Shown here piece after piece: positions 45,301 to 54,456 of a stretch of 64,000 bases of DNA. The stretch's first letter is position 1; each line of letters begins with the position of its first letter. The position numbers and the translations under genes are program-made. The stretch comes from Flagellimonas marinaquae. Its GTDB lineage: Bacteria > Bacteroidota > Bacteroidia > Flavobacteriales > Flavobacteriaceae. The notes under the pieces are model-generated. The model did no database searches, was not told where the DNA came from, and saw only the letters and a list, made by a program, of their open reading frames with translations. The stretch spans positions 1,093,501 to 1,157,500 of the forward strand of contig NZ_CP092415.1 in NCBI RefSeq assembly GCF_023716465.1. The letters are read 5' to 3'.

Positions 45301-45616
45301 GAAGCCCCTGCCACGACTGGTCCAATCTTCCTCCGTGAACGATATCCACTTGGCAAAAAACAATAAAGAAAAGATTAATGAAATATTAATGGTCGGCAAT
45401 AATTTTGAGATAAGCACCCAACTTGGTAGATTGGATGCTTCGCACGGGTTTTTATTGACGAACAATGAGCAGGGCAATATAACCTGGAAGCAAAGTCTGG
45501 GCATTTCCGGTGCTGCCAGAAAAATTAAAAGAATTAATAGAAACGGAAACACTGGATTCATCATTACGATGAACAATGAAGCTCCCATTTTTTTGGTCAA
45601 AAATAGCGATAGATGA
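42320..45616 (+). CDS. FG-GAP/VCBS repeat lipoprotein with ASPIC/UnbV domain, paralogue 1
   Basis: 1,098 residues from the ATG at 42320, which gives a lipoprotein signal (VLTVLSCGRD); the frame is open further upstream but without a signal. Two sets of beta-propeller blades carry calcium-type loops of the form DxNxDGxxD: GDFNGDGLVD, HADINNDGLLD, FDYDLDGDLD, SDINNDGFPD, ADLDNDGDLE and others, about a dozen. Between them an ASPIC/UnbV domain (RGFMSAKDNSLNFGIG, SIQIVWPKGKFQTL, about 530-620). This CRTAC1-like architecture is expected on the cell surface and probably binds glycan or protein ligands; no enzyme residues are recognised. Four-base overlap with the next gene. Confidence 0.88.
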   Translation: MKGPFYIIIGVVLTVLSCGRDKDNTLFLLKKSSHTGIKFTNTLTQTPDLNILNYLYFYNGAGVAAGDFNGDGLVDLYFTSNQGKDKLYLNKGNLAFKDVTQESNLGNETGWTTGVTHADINNDGLLDLYICKVGDHGIIRGQNLLFINQGNNENGIPTFKERSKEYGLDFIGYSTQAVFFDYDLDGDLDMYLMNHSVNPNRSYGKGNKRKIVDSMSGDVLFRNDDGKFVNVSKEAGIFQGTIGYGLGLAVSDINNDGFPDIYIGNDFFENDYLYINQKNGTFKEIISADNTKLGHTTHFSMGNDIADVNNDGLADILSLDMLPEDLETYKTSGLEHPYPVYQQYLKNGFAPQFMQNTLHLNLDGENFGEIANLSGIDATEWSWGALFADYDNDGHKDLFISNGIQGVTNDMDYINYISNKEIQQNIEKGLSDKDMKLIDRLPKKKVQNYFFKNGGSANFKNVTELWSPASPSYSNGCVYADLDNDGDLEIIVNNVNQEAFVMENTLKNGNYLKIKFKGSNKNTFGIGAKVILHNKNRISVQENIATRGFMSAKDNSLNFGIGNDTIIDSIQIVWPKGKFQTLHKVDANQVLKVSYANASGNYYKNTETKGTSDYTSSPTQLNFKHKEYPSLDFDRNPLTPFAYSNEGPSTAVADINNDGLEDLFICGGKKQASKLYLQNQTGAFQEYQPELFESDAINEDTDQVFADIDADGDLDLIVVSGGNEFTNGKPLQPRLYRNIKGQFSKEDNTFNEIEINASKIDAVDFDNDGDLDLFIASNAVPTKFGAKSNQFLLENDGKGNFRNITPEFAPNLSSLGNIKDFVWKDIDKNGFPDLIVAGHWIPISIYLNNGKQLLPQVNNGLAHTNGWWNCIELGDMDNDGDLDILAGNWGLNTKFSASVSKPITLYINDFDNNGSIETVVTHYHGDRETAFASKDELSKQMPFLNKKFLFYKDFAKASLEELFGEEKLQQATKRQVYMLGTSYFENDGNNSFTLKPLPRLVQSSSVNDIHLAKNNKEKINEILMVGNNFEISTQLGRLDASHGFLLTNNEQGNITWKQSLGISGAARKIKRINRNGNTGFIITMNNEAPIFLVKNSDR

Positions 45617-48600
45617 AACTAAAATATACAACTGCGATTATATTTATATTGGGTCTGGTATCTTGTAACAACAAAAAGAATGACAGTCCCCAAGAAGAAC
45701 AAAAGATAGAAACCTTATTTACTCTTTTGGAACCCGAGGAAACAGGTATCTCCTTTATCAACAAAGTAGAAAACCAGAAGAACTTCAATATTTTCAAGTA
45801 TCGGAATTTTTATAATGGTGGAGGTGTGGCCATTGGGGACATAAACAACGATGGCCTACAAGATATTTACCTAACCGGCAACATGGTACCCAACAGACTT
45901 TACCTGAACAAGGGCAACATGCAGTTTGAGGACATCTCGGAAAAAGCTGGTGTTTTAGGCAATAAACCCTGGTCCACCGGAGTGGTAATGGTGGACATAA
46001 ACAACGATGGGTTAATGGATATTTATGTCTGCAACGCAGGGAATATGGAAGGCAATAACCACGACAACGACCTCTACATCAATAACGGGGATCTAACATT
46101 TACCGAAAAAGCAGAAGAGTACAATCTTGCCAAAACGGGCTTCACCACACACGCTTCCTTTTTTGATTATGACAAGGATGGTGATTTGGATGCCTATATT
46201 TTGAACAATAGCAATATCCCAGTGAGTAGTTTAGGGTACGCCGAGCAACGCGAAGTCAGGGCCCAGGATTGGGAAGGTGTTCCGGACATTTTTAAAGGAG
46301 TTGGTGATATGTTGTTGAGGAACGATAACGGAAAATTCGTAGATGTAAGCGAAGAGGCAGGCATCTACGGTAGCTTGATCGGTTTTGGCCTTGGTGTAAT
46401 GGTCACCGATTTCAACGGCGACATGTACCCCGATATTTATGTATCCAACGACTTTTATGAGAGAGACTACCTCTATATTAATCAAAAAAATGGGACATTT
46501 TCGGAAGAGATCAAAGATTGGACGTCACATTTAAGCCTTTCCGCAATGGGTATCGATGTAGCCGACATTAATAACGACGGTCTCAACGATATTTTTATAA
46601 CGGATATGCTACCAGAGGAAGAGTCTCGGGTAAAATCCGTTATGGAGTTTGAAGGGTACAATATTTTTGATTTAAAGAAAAGTAAGGATTTTGGACAACA
46701 ATACATTCAAAACACCTTACAATTGAACAACGGAAACGGCACGTTCTCGGAAGTGGCGTACTACAGCGGAGTAGATGCCACGGATTGGAGCTGGGCCGGT
46801 CTAATGTTCGATATGGACAATGATGGCCTCAAAGATATATTTATAACCAACGGTATTAATCATGATCTTACCGATTTGGACTTTGTGGACTTTTTTGCCA
46901 ACGAAATCGTTCAAAAAATGGCACTTACGGGCAAAAAAGAGTCGATTGATTCCATCATCAGTAGAATGCCCATAAAACCGCAGCCCAACTATGCGTACAA
47001 AAACAATGGGGACATTACCTTTAAAAACGCAAACAAAGATTGGGGATTTGATCTTCCCTCCCGCTCCAATGGGGCCGCATATGCAGATTTGGACAACGAT
47101 GGAGATTTGGACCTGGTCATAAATAATGTAAACACTCCGGCCTTTGTCTATAAAAACAATACCGATTCTCAATTGGCCCATAACTACATCCAACTAAAGT
47201 TTAAGGGGCCAAAAAATAACCCCTTTGGCATTGGAACTTTGGCCAAAATCTATTTTGATGGAAATATAATTAACCAGGAATTGATTCCTTCCAGAGGCTT
47301 TCAGTCCTCGGTACAGTACGATATGACCTTTGGTCTTGGAAAGACCGAAGCTCTGGATTCCATTAGGGTTATTTGGCCGGACAACCAGACCCAAAAATTT
47401 GAAAATACAGAAGCAAATCAAGTATTGACAGTGGATTACACCAATGCAAAGGAAATCTATAGCCTTCCGAAGAATAAAGCTATAAAATCTTTTCTCAAGG
47501 AATTAAGTTCCGATGCGGTCAAGGCACACAAGGAAGATAATTACAACGACTTTGACTACGAAGGATTGATCTCCCACAAAGTATCCCAAGAAGGTCCATC
47601 ACTGGCCGTTGCCGATGTTAATGGCGATGGCAACGAAGATTTTTATATCGGGGGCGCCAAAGGGCAGCCGGGCACCTTGTACATTCATCAAGGAAACGGC
47701 AAGCTTACGGCCAAAAAGGCAACCGCTTTTGAAGAAGACCGTGAGTTCGAGGATGTGGCCGCATCATTTTTTGATGCAGATGGAGATGGAGACCTCGACC
47801 TAGTGGTTGGCTCAGGAGGCAACGTAGTCAGTATGGAACGCACTTATAAGGCACGGCTATATGTAAACGATGGAAAAGGAAATTTTTCAAAATCCAAGAA
47901 CGAACTACCCTCCACATTTAAAAATATTTCTACAATTTCTACTTACGATTACGACAACGATGGTGATGTGGATATTTTTATTGGGTCTCGAAGTGTTGTT
48001 GGAGTATACGGCATCTCTCCAGACCACCTGCTTCTCGAAAACATGGGAGATGGCACTTTTAACAATGTTACGGAACGTTTGGGGTACGACTTAAAAAATG
48101 CCGGAATGGTTACCGACTCCAAATGGGAAGATCTAGATGGAGATGGCAAAAAAGACCTAATCGTAACCGCCGAATGGGACACCCCGAAAATCTATAAAAA
48201 CACAGGTCGAAGATTGACTAAAATGACCACCTCTTTGGACAGTTTGTACGGATGGTGGAACACCGTGGAAACGGCCGATCTAGATGGAGATGGAGACCAA
48301 GATCTTATTTTGGGCAATCAGGGTCTGAACCTGCATTACAAACCAACCGAGTATTCGCCAATGAAATTATACATCAACGATTACGATAACAATGGTACCA
48401 TTGAACAGATTATGACGATCCAAGAAAATGGTGGGGACTATCCAATTCATCAAAAAAGAGAACTTACCGACCAACTACCTTCACTAAAAAAACAAAACCT
48501 AAAGGCGTCGGACTATGCACAAAGGACCATTCATCAACTTTTTCCTAAAGAGATCATGGATAAATCGATTGTGAAAAGAGTGGAAACTTCAGCCTCTGTG

Positions 48601-48960
48601 ATCGCAATTAACGAAGGGGGGGGCAAATTCACCATAAAAAAGCTGCCTCCGCGGGTACAACTATCCTGTGTTTGTGATATTATGTGTACCGATGTCAACA
48701 ATGATGGCAATTTAGATTTGATTATGGCAGGGAACAACTACGAATTTAAACCCCAATTCTCTCGATTGGATGCCAGTCAAGGCAACCTATTGCTGGGGGA
48801 CGGAAATCTAAACTTTGATTGGCAAGATTATGAGACCAGTGGTTTTAAGATCAGGGAAGAAGTTAAATATCTTAAACAGTTCAAGGATAAAAACGGTAAA
48901 ATTTATGTGATTGCCGCCATAAACAACAACAAACCTAAGATCTTTGCTGTAAATGAATAG
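45613..48960 (+). CDS. FG-GAP/VCBS repeat lipoprotein with ASPIC/UnbV domain, paralogue 2
   Basis: 1,115 residues with lipobox GLVSC (Cys17). Same order as its neighbours: N-terminal stretch FINKVENQKNFNIFKYRNFY, propeller with loops such as GDINNDGLQD, VDINNDGLMD, FDYDKDGDLD, ADINNDGLND, then ASPIC/UnbV (SRGFQSSVQYDMTFGLG, DSIRVIWPDNQTQKF) and a second propeller with ADVNGDGNED, DADGDGDLDL, YDYDNDGDVD, LDGDGKKDLI, ADLDGDGDQD. It overlaps paralogue 1 by four and paralogue 3 by eight bases, so the three are translated from one message. No catalytic signature. Divergence between the copies suggests an old duplication with different ligands. Confidence 0.88.
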   Translation: MKLKYTTAIIFILGLVSCNNKKNDSPQEEQKIETLFTLLEPEETGISFINKVENQKNFNIFKYRNFYNGGGVAIGDINNDGLQDIYLTGNMVPNRLYLNKGNMQFEDISEKAGVLGNKPWSTGVVMVDINNDGLMDIYVCNAGNMEGNNHDNDLYINNGDLTFTEKAEEYNLAKTGFTTHASFFDYDKDGDLDAYILNNSNIPVSSLGYAEQREVRAQDWEGVPDIFKGVGDMLLRNDNGKFVDVSEEAGIYGSLIGFGLGVMVTDFNGDMYPDIYVSNDFYERDYLYINQKNGTFSEEIKDWTSHLSLSAMGIDVADINNDGLNDIFITDMLPEEESRVKSVMEFEGYNIFDLKKSKDFGQQYIQNTLQLNNGNGTFSEVAYYSGVDATDWSWAGLMFDMDNDGLKDIFITNGINHDLTDLDFVDFFANEIVQKMALTGKKESIDSIISRMPIKPQPNYAYKNNGDITFKNANKDWGFDLPSRSNGAAYADLDNDGDLDLVINNVNTPAFVYKNNTDSQLAHNYIQLKFKGPKNNPFGIGTLAKIYFDGNIINQELIPSRGFQSSVQYDMTFGLGKTEALDSIRVIWPDNQTQKFENTEANQVLTVDYTNAKEIYSLPKNKAIKSFLKELSSDAVKAHKEDNYNDFDYEGLISHKVSQEGPSLAVADVNGDGNEDFYIGGAKGQPGTLYIHQGNGKLTAKKATAFEEDREFEDVAASFFDADGDGDLDLVVGSGGNVVSMERTYKARLYVNDGKGNFSKSKNELPSTFKNISTISTYDYDNDGDVDIFIGSRSVVGVYGISPDHLLLENMGDGTFNNVTERLGYDLKNAGMVTDSKWEDLDGDGKKDLIVTAEWDTPKIYKNTGRRLTKMTTSLDSLYGWWNTVETADLDGDGDQDLILGNQGLNLHYKPTEYSPMKLYINDYDNNGTIEQIMTIQENGGDYPIHQKRELTDQLPSLKKQNLKASDYAQRTIHQLFPKEIMDKSIVKRVETSASVIAINEGGGKFTIKKLPPRVQLSCVCDIMCTDVNNDGNLDLIMAGNNYEFKPQFSRLDASQGNLLLGDGNLNFDWQDYETSGFKIREEVKYLKQFKDKNGKIYVIAAINNNKPKIFAVNE

Positions 48961-51900
48961 GCTTATATCCATATTGTTTATTTTGGTTGTTCTGGGTTCT
49001 TGCAAAAAAGAGGGCAGCCTTTTTAACAACCCGGAGGCACAAAAAACCGGGGTAACATTTACCAATGCCCTGACCCCTACCAACGACCTGAGCATTTTGG
49101 ACTACCTCTATTTTTATAATGGAGGAGGGGTATCCGTCGGAGATATAAACAACGACGGTCTGCCCGATATTTTCTTTACTGGAAATCAGGTGAAAAACAA
49201 ACTATACCTGAACAAGGGCGACCTTAAGTTCGAAGATATTTCCGTCAGTGCGGGAGTACAAGGCAACAGTTCTTGGAATACCGGGACTACCATGGCCGAT
49301 GTGAACGGGGACGGGTTTCTGGACATTTATGTATGTGCCGTGGTCGGCATCAATGGATTTAACGGTTTTAACGAGCTGTACATTAATAATGGGGACAATA
49401 CATTTACCGAAAGTGCGGCCAAATACGGACTGGACTTCGATTCCTACAGTTCCAATGCAGCTTTTTTCGATTATGACCTGGATGGCGACCTGGACCTCTA
49501 CCTCCTTAACCATGCCGTGCACACCCAAAACTCTTTTGGTCGTTTTGATCTAAGGTACGAACGCCGTTACGAAACAGGCGACAAACTTTTACGAAACGAC
49601 AATGGAACTTTTACCGACGTAAGCGAAGAAGCAGGAATCTATGGAGGAATCAACGGTTATGGCCTTGGATTGGCCATTGCAGACTTTAATCAAGATGGAT
49701 ATCCCGATATTTATGTAGGTAACGATTTTCATGAGGATGACTACTATTACCTCAACAATGGAGATGGCACCTTTACCGAGAGCCTAAAAAAATACTTTGG
49801 TCACACCTCAAGGTTTTCCATGGGGAGCGATGTAGCCGATATCAACAACGATGGTAGGCCGGATTTACTTTCTTTGGATATGTTGCCAGAAGACGAAGTG
49901 GCCCTAAAATCCTCCGAAGGGGATGATAATATACAAACCCAAAAAATGCGAATAGAACGCTTCGGGTATCATTACCAATTTACCAGAAATATGTTGTTCG
50001 TTAACCAACCTGACGGCAATTTTATGGAAACGGCCTTAATGAGCGGCATTGCAGCGACCGACTGGAGCTGGAGCGCCCTTTTTGGTGATTATGACCTGGA
50101 TGGCCAGCAGGATGTATTTATTTCCAACGGGATTCCCAAAAGGCCCAACGACCTCGACTTTATCAAGTTTGTCTCCAGTGAACAGATCCAGGGCAAAATG
50201 GACAATACCAAGTTAGTGGACCAGCAAGCCTTAGCTTTAATGCCTTCGGGAAATGTTCACAATTATGTATTCAAAGGAGGTAAAGACCTGTTATTCGACG
50301 ACATGTCAGACAAATGGATCAACAAAGACACCTTAATTTCCGGAGCAACTGCCGTGGCAGACCTTGATGGTGATGGTGACCTGGATTTGGTAACAAACAA
50401 CATTAACCAACCCGCCTCCCTTTACATCAATAAAACCAACGGCAAGGGCAATTATATAAAACTAAGGTTCGATTACACCAAAAACAATACTTTTGGAATC
50501 GGGACCAAGGTATATTCCTATTCCAAGAACGGACTTCAGTTCAAAGAACTTTTCCCGACCCGTGGGTTTCAGGCATCTTCGGAGCCCATGATTCATTTTG
50601 GTTACAAAAATGAAGAGCAAATCGACTCCATAAAAATTATTTGGCCGAACAAAACCTATCAAGTTCTGCCGGATGTAGCTGCCAACCAAACCATAACCAT
50701 CAAACCAGAAAATACTAGGCCTTTCGACTATAGATCGTTGCATAAGCCGGTAAAACAATTATTTGAACCTGTAGCCAACACTTTGGGATTGGATTATTAC
50801 CACGTGGAAGACAACTATACGGACTTTAATAGGGAAAAGCTGATTCCTTACCAAATCTCCGATCGGGGTCCGGCCATGGCGATTGGAGATCTTAACGGTG
50901 ATGGCAAGCAAGATATTTTCCTAGGTGGATCCAAGTATAAATCCGCAAAAATTTATATTCAAAAAGACACCTCCTTTATAGATCAAAAGTTTGCCGATCT
51001 CCAAAAAGATTCCATTCAAGAAAATATTTCGGCCGCGATTGCCGATTTTAACAATGATGGTGAGAACGATTTAATCGTAAGTTCCGGTGGTGGGGATTTT
51101 TTCGGAAAAGCAAGTCCGTTGTTGGATGCATATTACCAGAAAAAGGACACGGTTTTTACATTGATCACCTTGCCGGAAAAATATCAAAATTCATCCGTTG
51201 TCCGTCCTTTTGATTTCGATGGGGACGGTGATCTGGATGTTTTCATAGGTGGACATACAATTACAGCGAAATTCGGAGCGCCAGCCAGTTCCTACTTGCT
51301 CGAAAATGAAAACGGCATTTTTACGGTGAACACTTCCTTTGAAACCCATTCCAAAGGAATGATGACCGATGCCATATGGAGTGACTTCGACGGAGACAAC
51401 ATAACCGACCTTATAATTGTTGGAGAATGGATGTCCCCTAAATTCTTGAAAAACCAAAACGGCACGTTCACAGAAATAAAACAGGACAATCTTTCCGGGC
51501 TTTGGCAAACTATTGAAGCATTTGACATCGATGCAGATGGAGATATGGATTATCTGCTTGGCAATTGGGGCACCAACTCTAAATTTAAAGCTTCGTCCAA
51601 GTATCCGATGAAATTGTTTTTTAACGATTTTGACAAGAATGGCCAGACCGAAACGGTTACGGCAATGCAAAAAAATGGCAACTATTACCCTTTGGAGACT
51701 TTGGATGGACTGGCATCTCAAATGGTCTTTCTTAAAAAGAAATATACTACCTATGCTTCTTTTGCCGGGCAAACGATGGAAGACATATTTGGCAAGGAAG
51801 CATTGGAGGAAGCCGCCATATTAGAAGTTAGCACGCTAAAATCGGGATATCTGAGAAATGAAGACGGGAATTTTGTTTTTGTTCCCTTTGCCAACCAACT

Positions 51901-52192
51901 TCAAGTGGCACCAATAATGTCTTTTCTGGTAGATGATTTTGATGGTGACGGCACATCCGAAGTTTTGGTCGGTGGCAATTATTTTGGTGTAAAACCATAT
52001 CACGGCAGACCGGATTCTTTCCCGGGTGCCCTACTAAAAAGTGAGAACGAAATTATAATGGGCAATCAGTTGGGCTTGGATTTCACCAAAAAATCCATTC
52101 GACACCTTCAAACTATTAGTATAAACAACCAAAAATATCTGTTGGCAGTATTCAATAACGATAAACTACAAGTCTATAAAATCAATGATTAA
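48953..52192 (+). CDS. FG-GAP/VCBS repeat lipoprotein with ASPIC/UnbV domain, paralogue 3
   Basis: 1,079 residues with lipobox VLGSC (Cys16). Closest in layout to paralogue 1: both open with VTFTNALTPTNDLSILDYLYFYNGGG-like segments. Loops GDINNDGLPD, ADVNGDGFLD, FDYDLDGDLD, ADFNQDGYPD, ADINNDGRPD, ADLDGDGDLD; ASPIC/UnbV at about 510-600 (TRGFQASSEPMIHFGY, DSIKIIWPNKTYQVL); second propeller from about 635 with GDLNGDGKQD, ADFNNDGEND, FDFDGDGDLD, SDFDGDNITD. The haloperoxidase-fold gene starts at its end. Surface-exposed binding protein by inference. Confidence 0.88.
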   Translation: MNRLISILFILVVLGSCKKEGSLFNNPEAQKTGVTFTNALTPTNDLSILDYLYFYNGGGVSVGDINNDGLPDIFFTGNQVKNKLYLNKGDLKFEDISVSAGVQGNSSWNTGTTMADVNGDGFLDIYVCAVVGINGFNGFNELYINNGDNTFTESAAKYGLDFDSYSSNAAFFDYDLDGDLDLYLLNHAVHTQNSFGRFDLRYERRYETGDKLLRNDNGTFTDVSEEAGIYGGINGYGLGLAIADFNQDGYPDIYVGNDFHEDDYYYLNNGDGTFTESLKKYFGHTSRFSMGSDVADINNDGRPDLLSLDMLPEDEVALKSSEGDDNIQTQKMRIERFGYHYQFTRNMLFVNQPDGNFMETALMSGIAATDWSWSALFGDYDLDGQQDVFISNGIPKRPNDLDFIKFVSSEQIQGKMDNTKLVDQQALALMPSGNVHNYVFKGGKDLLFDDMSDKWINKDTLISGATAVADLDGDGDLDLVTNNINQPASLYINKTNGKGNYIKLRFDYTKNNTFGIGTKVYSYSKNGLQFKELFPTRGFQASSEPMIHFGYKNEEQIDSIKIIWPNKTYQVLPDVAANQTITIKPENTRPFDYRSLHKPVKQLFEPVANTLGLDYYHVEDNYTDFNREKLIPYQISDRGPAMAIGDLNGDGKQDIFLGGSKYKSAKIYIQKDTSFIDQKFADLQKDSIQENISAAIADFNNDGENDLIVSSGGGDFFGKASPLLDAYYQKKDTVFTLITLPEKYQNSSVVRPFDFDGDGDLDVFIGGHTITAKFGAPASSYLLENENGIFTVNTSFETHSKGMMTDAIWSDFDGDNITDLIIVGEWMSPKFLKNQNGTFTEIKQDNLSGLWQTIEAFDIDADGDMDYLLGNWGTNSKFKASSKYPMKLFFNDFDKNGQTETVTAMQKNGNYYPLETLDGLASQMVFLKKKYTTYASFAGQTMEDIFGKEALEEAAILEVSTLKSGYLRNEDGNFVFVPFANQLQVAPIMSFLVDDFDGDGTSEVLVGGNYFGVKPYHGRPDSFPGALLKSENEIIMGNQLGLDFTKKSIRHLQTISINNQKYLLAVFNNDKLQVYKIND

Positions 52193-52202
52193 ACATAAGG
52201 CC

Positions 52203-53534
52203 ATGAAAAAAAGAATAAGCATAATCACAGCATTGGTATTGGTTCTGGCATCATGCCAAAAAAAACAGGAACCTATTGAGATTTCTCCAGAGGAGTTCCA
52301 TGCTTCTGTGGACAAAGTCATCGAGGTCATGATTCATGATATTTTCTCTCCTCCCGTTGCCAGTAGAATTTTTGCCTACCCGAATATTGCCGCTTACGAA
52401 ATCGTGGCCCTAAAAAATGATTCATATAATTCCTTGGCGGGGCAGGTTACCGGTCTGGAAAGCATTCCAAAACCCGAAAACGAGGAGAACATCAATTACG
52501 AAATGGCAGCCTTGGTGGCCCACATGGATTTGAACAAGAGACTTATCTTTTCCGAGGAAAGGATCGAAAGTTTCCGAGACAGCCTTTATACTATTTGGAC
52601 AGAAAAAAATGAACCTGTTTTTATGGCTTCCAAGCAATACGGCCTGCAAGTAGCCAATTTTATCGGCGAATGGATGGATAAGGACAATTACAAGGAAACC
52701 CGTACCATGCCCAAGTTTTCAGTGGATTCAGAGGACCCCTCCAGATGGCAGCCCACCCCCCCGGCCTACATGAACGGTATTGAACCACATTGGGAGAAAA
52801 TACGTCCCTTTGCCATAGATTCAGCTCAACAATTTAAACCCATACCTCCTCCAGAATTTTCAATGGAAAAAGACTCTGATTTTTACAAAGAGGTGATGGA
52901 AGTTTATGAAGTACGCAAAAGTATGATCGGAAAAGGTGATAAATCCGAAGAAATTGCCATTGCACAATTTTGGGATTGCAACCCTTATGTTTCGGTAACC
53001 CGGGGACACCTAATGTTCGCAACAAAAAAAATTACACCTGGAGCGCATTGGATCGGCATATCCAAAATTGCTTCCAGAAAAACAAATGCCGACTTTGCCA
53101 AAACCGTTTATGCCTATACAAAAACATCTATTGCGATCGCAGATGCCTTTATTAGTTGTTGGGACGAGAAATACAGAAGTAATCTTATCCGTCCGGAAAC
53201 CGTAATTAACGAGTATATTGACGATAGCTGGGAGCCCGTTCTACAAACTCCCCCATTTCCCGAATACACCAGCGGACACAGTGTAGTTTCCGGTGCTGCG
53301 GCCGTTGCCTTAACCGATATTTTTGGTGACGATTTTGCTTTTGATGACGACACCGAAGTAGCCTACGGACTGCCTGTTCGATCGTTTACCTCGTTTAATC
53401 AAGCTGCTGATGAGGCTGCATTGAGCCGAATGTATGGTGGTATCCATTACCGTGCGGCCATTGTCGTAGGCATTAAGCAGGGTAGAGATCTTGGAAAATT
53501 TGTAGTGGACAAATTGGATATGACCAAAGGTTAA
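52203..53534 (+). CDS. Vanadium-haloperoxidase/PAP2-fold lipoprotein
   Basis: 443 residues from the ATG at 52203, giving a lipoprotein signal (LVLASCQKK, Cys17); an ATG at 52185 inside paralogue 3 is an alternative. The C-terminal half has the three vanadate/phosphate-binding signatures with correct spacing: K323...R330 (KYRSNLIRPE), S357-G358-H359 (YTSGHSVVSG) and R409...H415 (SRMYGGIHYR). These match the Lys-Arg, SGH and Arg-His sets of vanadium chloroperoxidase. The same fold includes acid phosphatases, so halide oxidation is not proven. Last gene of the VCBS operon, exported with the same kind of anchor. Confidence 0.87.
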   Translation: MKKRISIITALVLVLASCQKKQEPIEISPEEFHASVDKVIEVMIHDIFSPPVASRIFAYPNIAAYEIVALKNDSYNSLAGQVTGLESIPKPENEENINYEMAALVAHMDLNKRLIFSEERIESFRDSLYTIWTEKNEPVFMASKQYGLQVANFIGEWMDKDNYKETRTMPKFSVDSEDPSRWQPTPPAYMNGIEPHWEKIRPFAIDSAQQFKPIPPPEFSMEKDSDFYKEVMEVYEVRKSMIGKGDKSEEIAIAQFWDCNPYVSVTRGHLMFATKKITPGAHWIGISKIASRKTNADFAKTVYAYTKTSIAIADAFISCWDEKYRSNLIRPETVINEYIDDSWEPVLQTPPFPEYTSGHSVVSGAAAVALTDIFGDDFAFDDDTEVAYGLPVRSFTSFNQAADEAALSRMYGGIHYRAAIVVGIKQGRDLGKFVVDKLDMTKG

Positions 53535-53538
53535 TCCC

Positions 53539-53546
53539 TATTTTTG
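53539..53546 (+). promoter_or_regulatory. Consensus -7 box just upstream of the GyrI-like gene
   Basis: TATTTTTG fits TAnnTTTG exactly, with ATTG ending at 53516 as a possible -33 element. Transcription would start about 53552, leaving only some five bases before the ATG at 53557, so the gene would be almost leaderless and separate from the VCBS operon. Confidence 0.42.
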
Positions 53547-53556
53547 TTCCTTAGTT

Positions 53557-54456
53557 ATGAGGAAGATCAGTTCAATTATTTTAGCCCTTTTGGTGGGGGT
53601 GATCCTGTGGTATCTTTTTTTAAAACCACAGGATTATCAAGTTAATTTCAAGGCAAAGGCCATACCCGGCACCATATTCGAAACTGTTAAGGCTTGGAAC
53701 CAAGGTTTCGACTCGGTGTCACCCATCCGGTACACGAGCCCCCGCCACTTTGAGCAGACCATTTTTGTGAACGACTCCACTCATGTGTACGAATGGGAGA
53801 TCGACCCGATTCACGATTCGCTAAGTGCCGTTCAGGTAAATATCAAAGATTTGCACAATTCGTTGAACAATAGGTTGGCTGTTCCCTTTGCCGACACCGA
53901 TTTTGAAAAAGGGTCACGAAAACTCCTTTTGGACTTTAACGATTTCCTGATCGATCATATTAAAAATTTCACGGTTTCCATTGAAGGTGAAGAGGAAACC
54001 TTCTCTTCCTTCTGTGCCTGTGTACAACTAAAAACAACCCCAGAGGACAAAGCCAAGGGTATGATGGCCAATTACAATTTTTTGAACGCCATTCTAATTG
54101 AAAAAGAAATAAAGCTAAATGGCCCTCCTTTTGTAGAAGTACTGGATTGGGATTTGGAAAACAATAGTCTATCCTATAACTTTTGTAATCCTATCATACG
54201 TTCGGAACGTTTGCCCGACCATCCGGATATTGAGTACAAACGAATCTTTAGCAAAAACGCCATTAAAGCAGTTTATCACGGAAATTATATAACATCCGAC
54301 CGAGCATGGTATGCCATTTGGGACTATGCAGAAAAGAATAGTATCCCAATCGAGAAACAGCCTTTGGAAGTTTTCTACAACAACCCAAATATGGGAGGAA
54401 ACGAACTGGAATGGACTACGGAGGTATTTATGCCCATAAAGGAAACCAATGAATAA
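53557..54456 (+). CDS. Membrane-anchored SRPBCC/GyrI-like protein
   Basis: 299 residues. One N-terminal membrane helix (about 5-23, no cleavage or lipobox). The first half resembles a START/SRPBCC-type polyketide-cyclase fold (VNFKAKAIPGTIFETVKAW), the second half a GyrI-like small-ligand-binding domain (GPPFVEVLDWD through EVFYNNPNMGGNELEWTTEVFMPI). In effector-binding proteins the glutamate of LEWTTEV contacts the ligand. No DNA-binding domain is fused, so it is a ligand-binding rather than regulatory protein. Overlaps the next gene by eight bases. Confidence 0.72.
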   Translation: MRKISSIILALLVGVILWYLFLKPQDYQVNFKAKAIPGTIFETVKAWNQGFDSVSPIRYTSPRHFEQTIFVNDSTHVYEWEIDPIHDSLSAVQVNIKDLHNSLNNRLAVPFADTDFEKGSRKLLLDFNDFLIDHIKNFTVSIEGEEETFSSFCACVQLKTTPEDKAKGMMANYNFLNAILIEKEIKLNGPPFVEVLDWDLENNSLSYNFCNPIIRSERLPDHPDIEYKRIFSKNAIKAVYHGNYITSDRAWYAIWDYAEKNSIPIEKQPLEVFYNNPNMGGNELEWTTEVFMPIKETNE

